This document shows, piece by piece, positions 34,001-34,857 of a DNA stretch of 34,857 bases. Made by a program: the position numbers and the translations under genes. The number at the start of each line of letters is the position of its first letter. Position 1 is the stretch's first letter. The notes under the pieces are model-generated. The model was not told the DNA's origin. It made no database searches and worked only from the letters and a program-made list of their open reading frames with translations. The DNA is from Candidatus Zambryskiibacteriota bacterium (GTDB taxonomy: Bacteria > Patescibacteriota > Minisyncoccia > Phycocordibacterales > DATDWN01), in assembly GCA_023267045.1 (NCBI GenBank), contig JAHFOB010000009.1:1-34857 (forward strand), given 5' to 3'.

Positions 34001-34818
34001 ACCGATTCAGAGCCAAGAATGCTTTTCCCGGCACCAGACTTGGCAAAAGTAATCGAGTTATAGTTTTCAAGTGAAAATCTATCAAACAGAACAAGCGACG
34101 AGTTGTGGCGGTTTATTCCATACAAAATTCCCTTGTCAGATGTTAGATCAAAAGAAACAAAAGGAAAAAGAGATGAAAGTGGTGATGAGTTTAGTTTGCT
34201 ATAGACTTGCAGACCGTCTGTACCCAGAGGAATAGTTGTTTTGAAGGCTTGTTCTTGCTGGAAAAGAGCCGGTTTTACATAAACCAGTTTTGACTCAAGG
34301 ATAGACTTGATTTCTGACTCTATTTTGTCTAGCTCGTTCTCTGAGTCGGCGTATATTGTGATATAGAGGCCTACATCAAACAGTTTTTCTTGGGCTTGCT
34401 GGAGCTGGTCACGGAGGTTTTCCAAGTCCTGATAGGCCGTATCGAGCATCGGGTTTCGTACTAGTCCCTTGGCCTCTCGAGCGTTTATCTGACTCTGAAC
34501 CTCTGCCACTTTCTTTTGAAATGTTCGCAATACTCCAGCTGTTTCAATAGGTGTGACGAAAATAGCGATATCAAATATTTTGTCTAGATTTATGATTGGG
34601 GCAAACCAATTTTCTGTAAGAAATCTCGGGTATGAAATAACAAAAAAGCTTCGCAGTATTTTTTCGCCAAGATTTATGCCTTTTGGAGTTACTTTCAAAG
34701 CGCTCGGTGCAATAATATCTTTCAGTTCAAGTGCACCAGAATCATATATTTCCTGTGGCAATATCGTAGATATTTGAGGTTCTTCGTTTTTCTTTTTTAA
34801 AAAATCAAATAGTGCCAT
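31012..34818 (-). CDS. virB4: VirB4/TraC-type conjugation/T4SS ATPase interrupted by an intein
   Basis: Extein: NYNSITFAKSGAGK|SYATKLEILRTLMFDTDVIVIDPEKEYEYL, LLVIDEAWWMMKSEDTASFLLSLAKRGRKYFLGLATITQDVDDF, ITNSSIQILLKQ. 1268 aa total, ~604 aa after intein removal. Confidence 0.93.
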   Translation of the reverse strand: MALFDFLKKKNEEPQISTILPQEIYDSGALELKDIIAPSALKVTPKGINLGEKILRSFFVISYPRFLTENWFAPIINLDKIFDIAIFVTPIETAGVLRTFQKKVAEVQSQINAREAKGLVRNPMLDTAYQDLENLRDQLQQAQEKLFDVGLYITIYADSENELDKIESEIKSILESKLVYVKPALFQQEQAFKTTIPLGTDGLQVYSKLNSSPLSSLFPFVSFDLTSDKGILYGINRHNSSLVLFDRFSLENYNSITFAKSGAGKSILGSESVLVKDGHETKLVNIKELVEQKIKKFGLVKIDHELEGVIDPGLKVFTYNKEMKGEWSPVSVAARKVAPETFYQFETQSGRQITTTGDHNMLVLREGEIVVAKSTDVTIGEYIPLPRQIEAPKIVENTLNLLDLFANPKKQMYLTGTEKIIQKNYALLKKTPLHKNLDRYLYKYKDGSRIPVHYFLKIASSLNIAVNPKTCRELKVVSASGKGVLPAWFKVTEPFARLLGYIIAEGTITSSAVIISNIDPEVLCDIKKCFQDIGVNFYTIKNALATADRPFIKMIHILVGIKKSGEKVAPSVLFNAPKNITSAFLRAYFEGDGGMEKNTVTALSKSKKLISSLSYLLYFFGIITRVHKQMKKYSGAKRKKVFWKLTISGQENIEKFSRQIGFVTIRKNQSLKLALSVSYNTNVNIIPTIAPLISELREHFGSQLHNIANISPLSRGVYNPSPKELIKLIASVRERVEHFKNIAGAMNDLGSLPNILDLIKLGKSNREYNQKLWQELGSSWAWMKGNKGEVGLANVLTLARVTLGEKEAGTIEQSLVRIHSGFIDFNSSITNMNPSLGVAFRKNLPDRTSYNMLREAALFIKETYQNISSKMPRVEEILKNLERLASADLFWDPIVAIKKTQNIKEKYVYDLTVDNEVFLAGSNGMFVHNSYATKLEILRTLMFDTDVIVIDPEKEYEYLAEAVGGKYFNISLNSEHHINPFELPTPGEGESFSNVLRSNIINLVGLFRIMMGGLSPEEDAIIDRAITETYALKDITADGNFENVEPPLMSDFELVLTGMEGGDSLAQRLTKYTRGTWAGFINKPSNVDINKKFIVFSLRDMEDELKPIAMYIVMHYIWNLIRKKLKKRLLVIDEAWWMMKSEDTASFLLSLAKRGRKYFLGLATITQDVDDFMKSPYGVPIITNSSIQILLKQSPTSIDKLQQTFNLTDEEKYLLLESDVGEGIFFAGLKHVAVKIIASYTEDQIITSDPSQILQIKKAKLDLEQSGK
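32032..34023 (-). other. Intein (~664 aa) with LAGLIDADG homing endonuclease, inserted in Walker A of VirB4
   Basis: Starts S-ILGSESVLVKDG after GAGK; block B-like TTTGDHNMLV; LAGLIDADG-type LLGYIIAEGT and FLRAYFEGDGG; ends VYDLTVDNEVFLAGSNGMFVHN followed by S. Confidence 0.92.
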
Positions 34819-34857
34819 ATTTTTATTGATTATTCATCTGTATTGGTTTTTCCGTAT

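Overview
This 34.9 kb window looks like the oriC neighbourhood of a Patescibacteria/CPR (Parcubacteria-like) chromosome. That assignment is inferred from gene content and protein style; no search was run. The housekeeping backbone is gatB, obgE, tyrS, a class A PBP, a DciA/DUF721-like ORF, dnaN, dnaA, rpmH (46 aa, missing from the ORF track), rnpA and yidC. It is flanked on the left by surface-protein genes: a partial protein with two DUF2341/LamG-like modules that runs off the window, and a ~4,120-aa repeat protein with an N-terminal helix-turn-helix and one TM segment. On the right is a small T4SS-like cluster: a VirB4-type ATPase split by a ~664-aa LAGLIDADG intein exactly in the Walker A motif, a VirB2-like pilin fused to an M15-type peptidase motif, and three other membrane or secreted proteins. 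The least explained signals are noncoding. (i) A compact + strand transcription unit at 2638-2757 has a near-consensus promoter, a two-hairpin three-way-junction RNA and an intrinsic terminator, but no ORF; it is a candidate new small RNA. (ii) A ~280-nt intergenic region after yidC has nested stems, including a perfect 18-bp outer stem. (iii) Palindromic elements lie in frame inside genes (gatB and the giant gene), resembling Rickettsia palindromic elements. (iv) A four-helix-bundle gene is bracketed by ~36-bp inverted repeats. All calls come from reading the sequence and supplied translations; no database or folding software was used.
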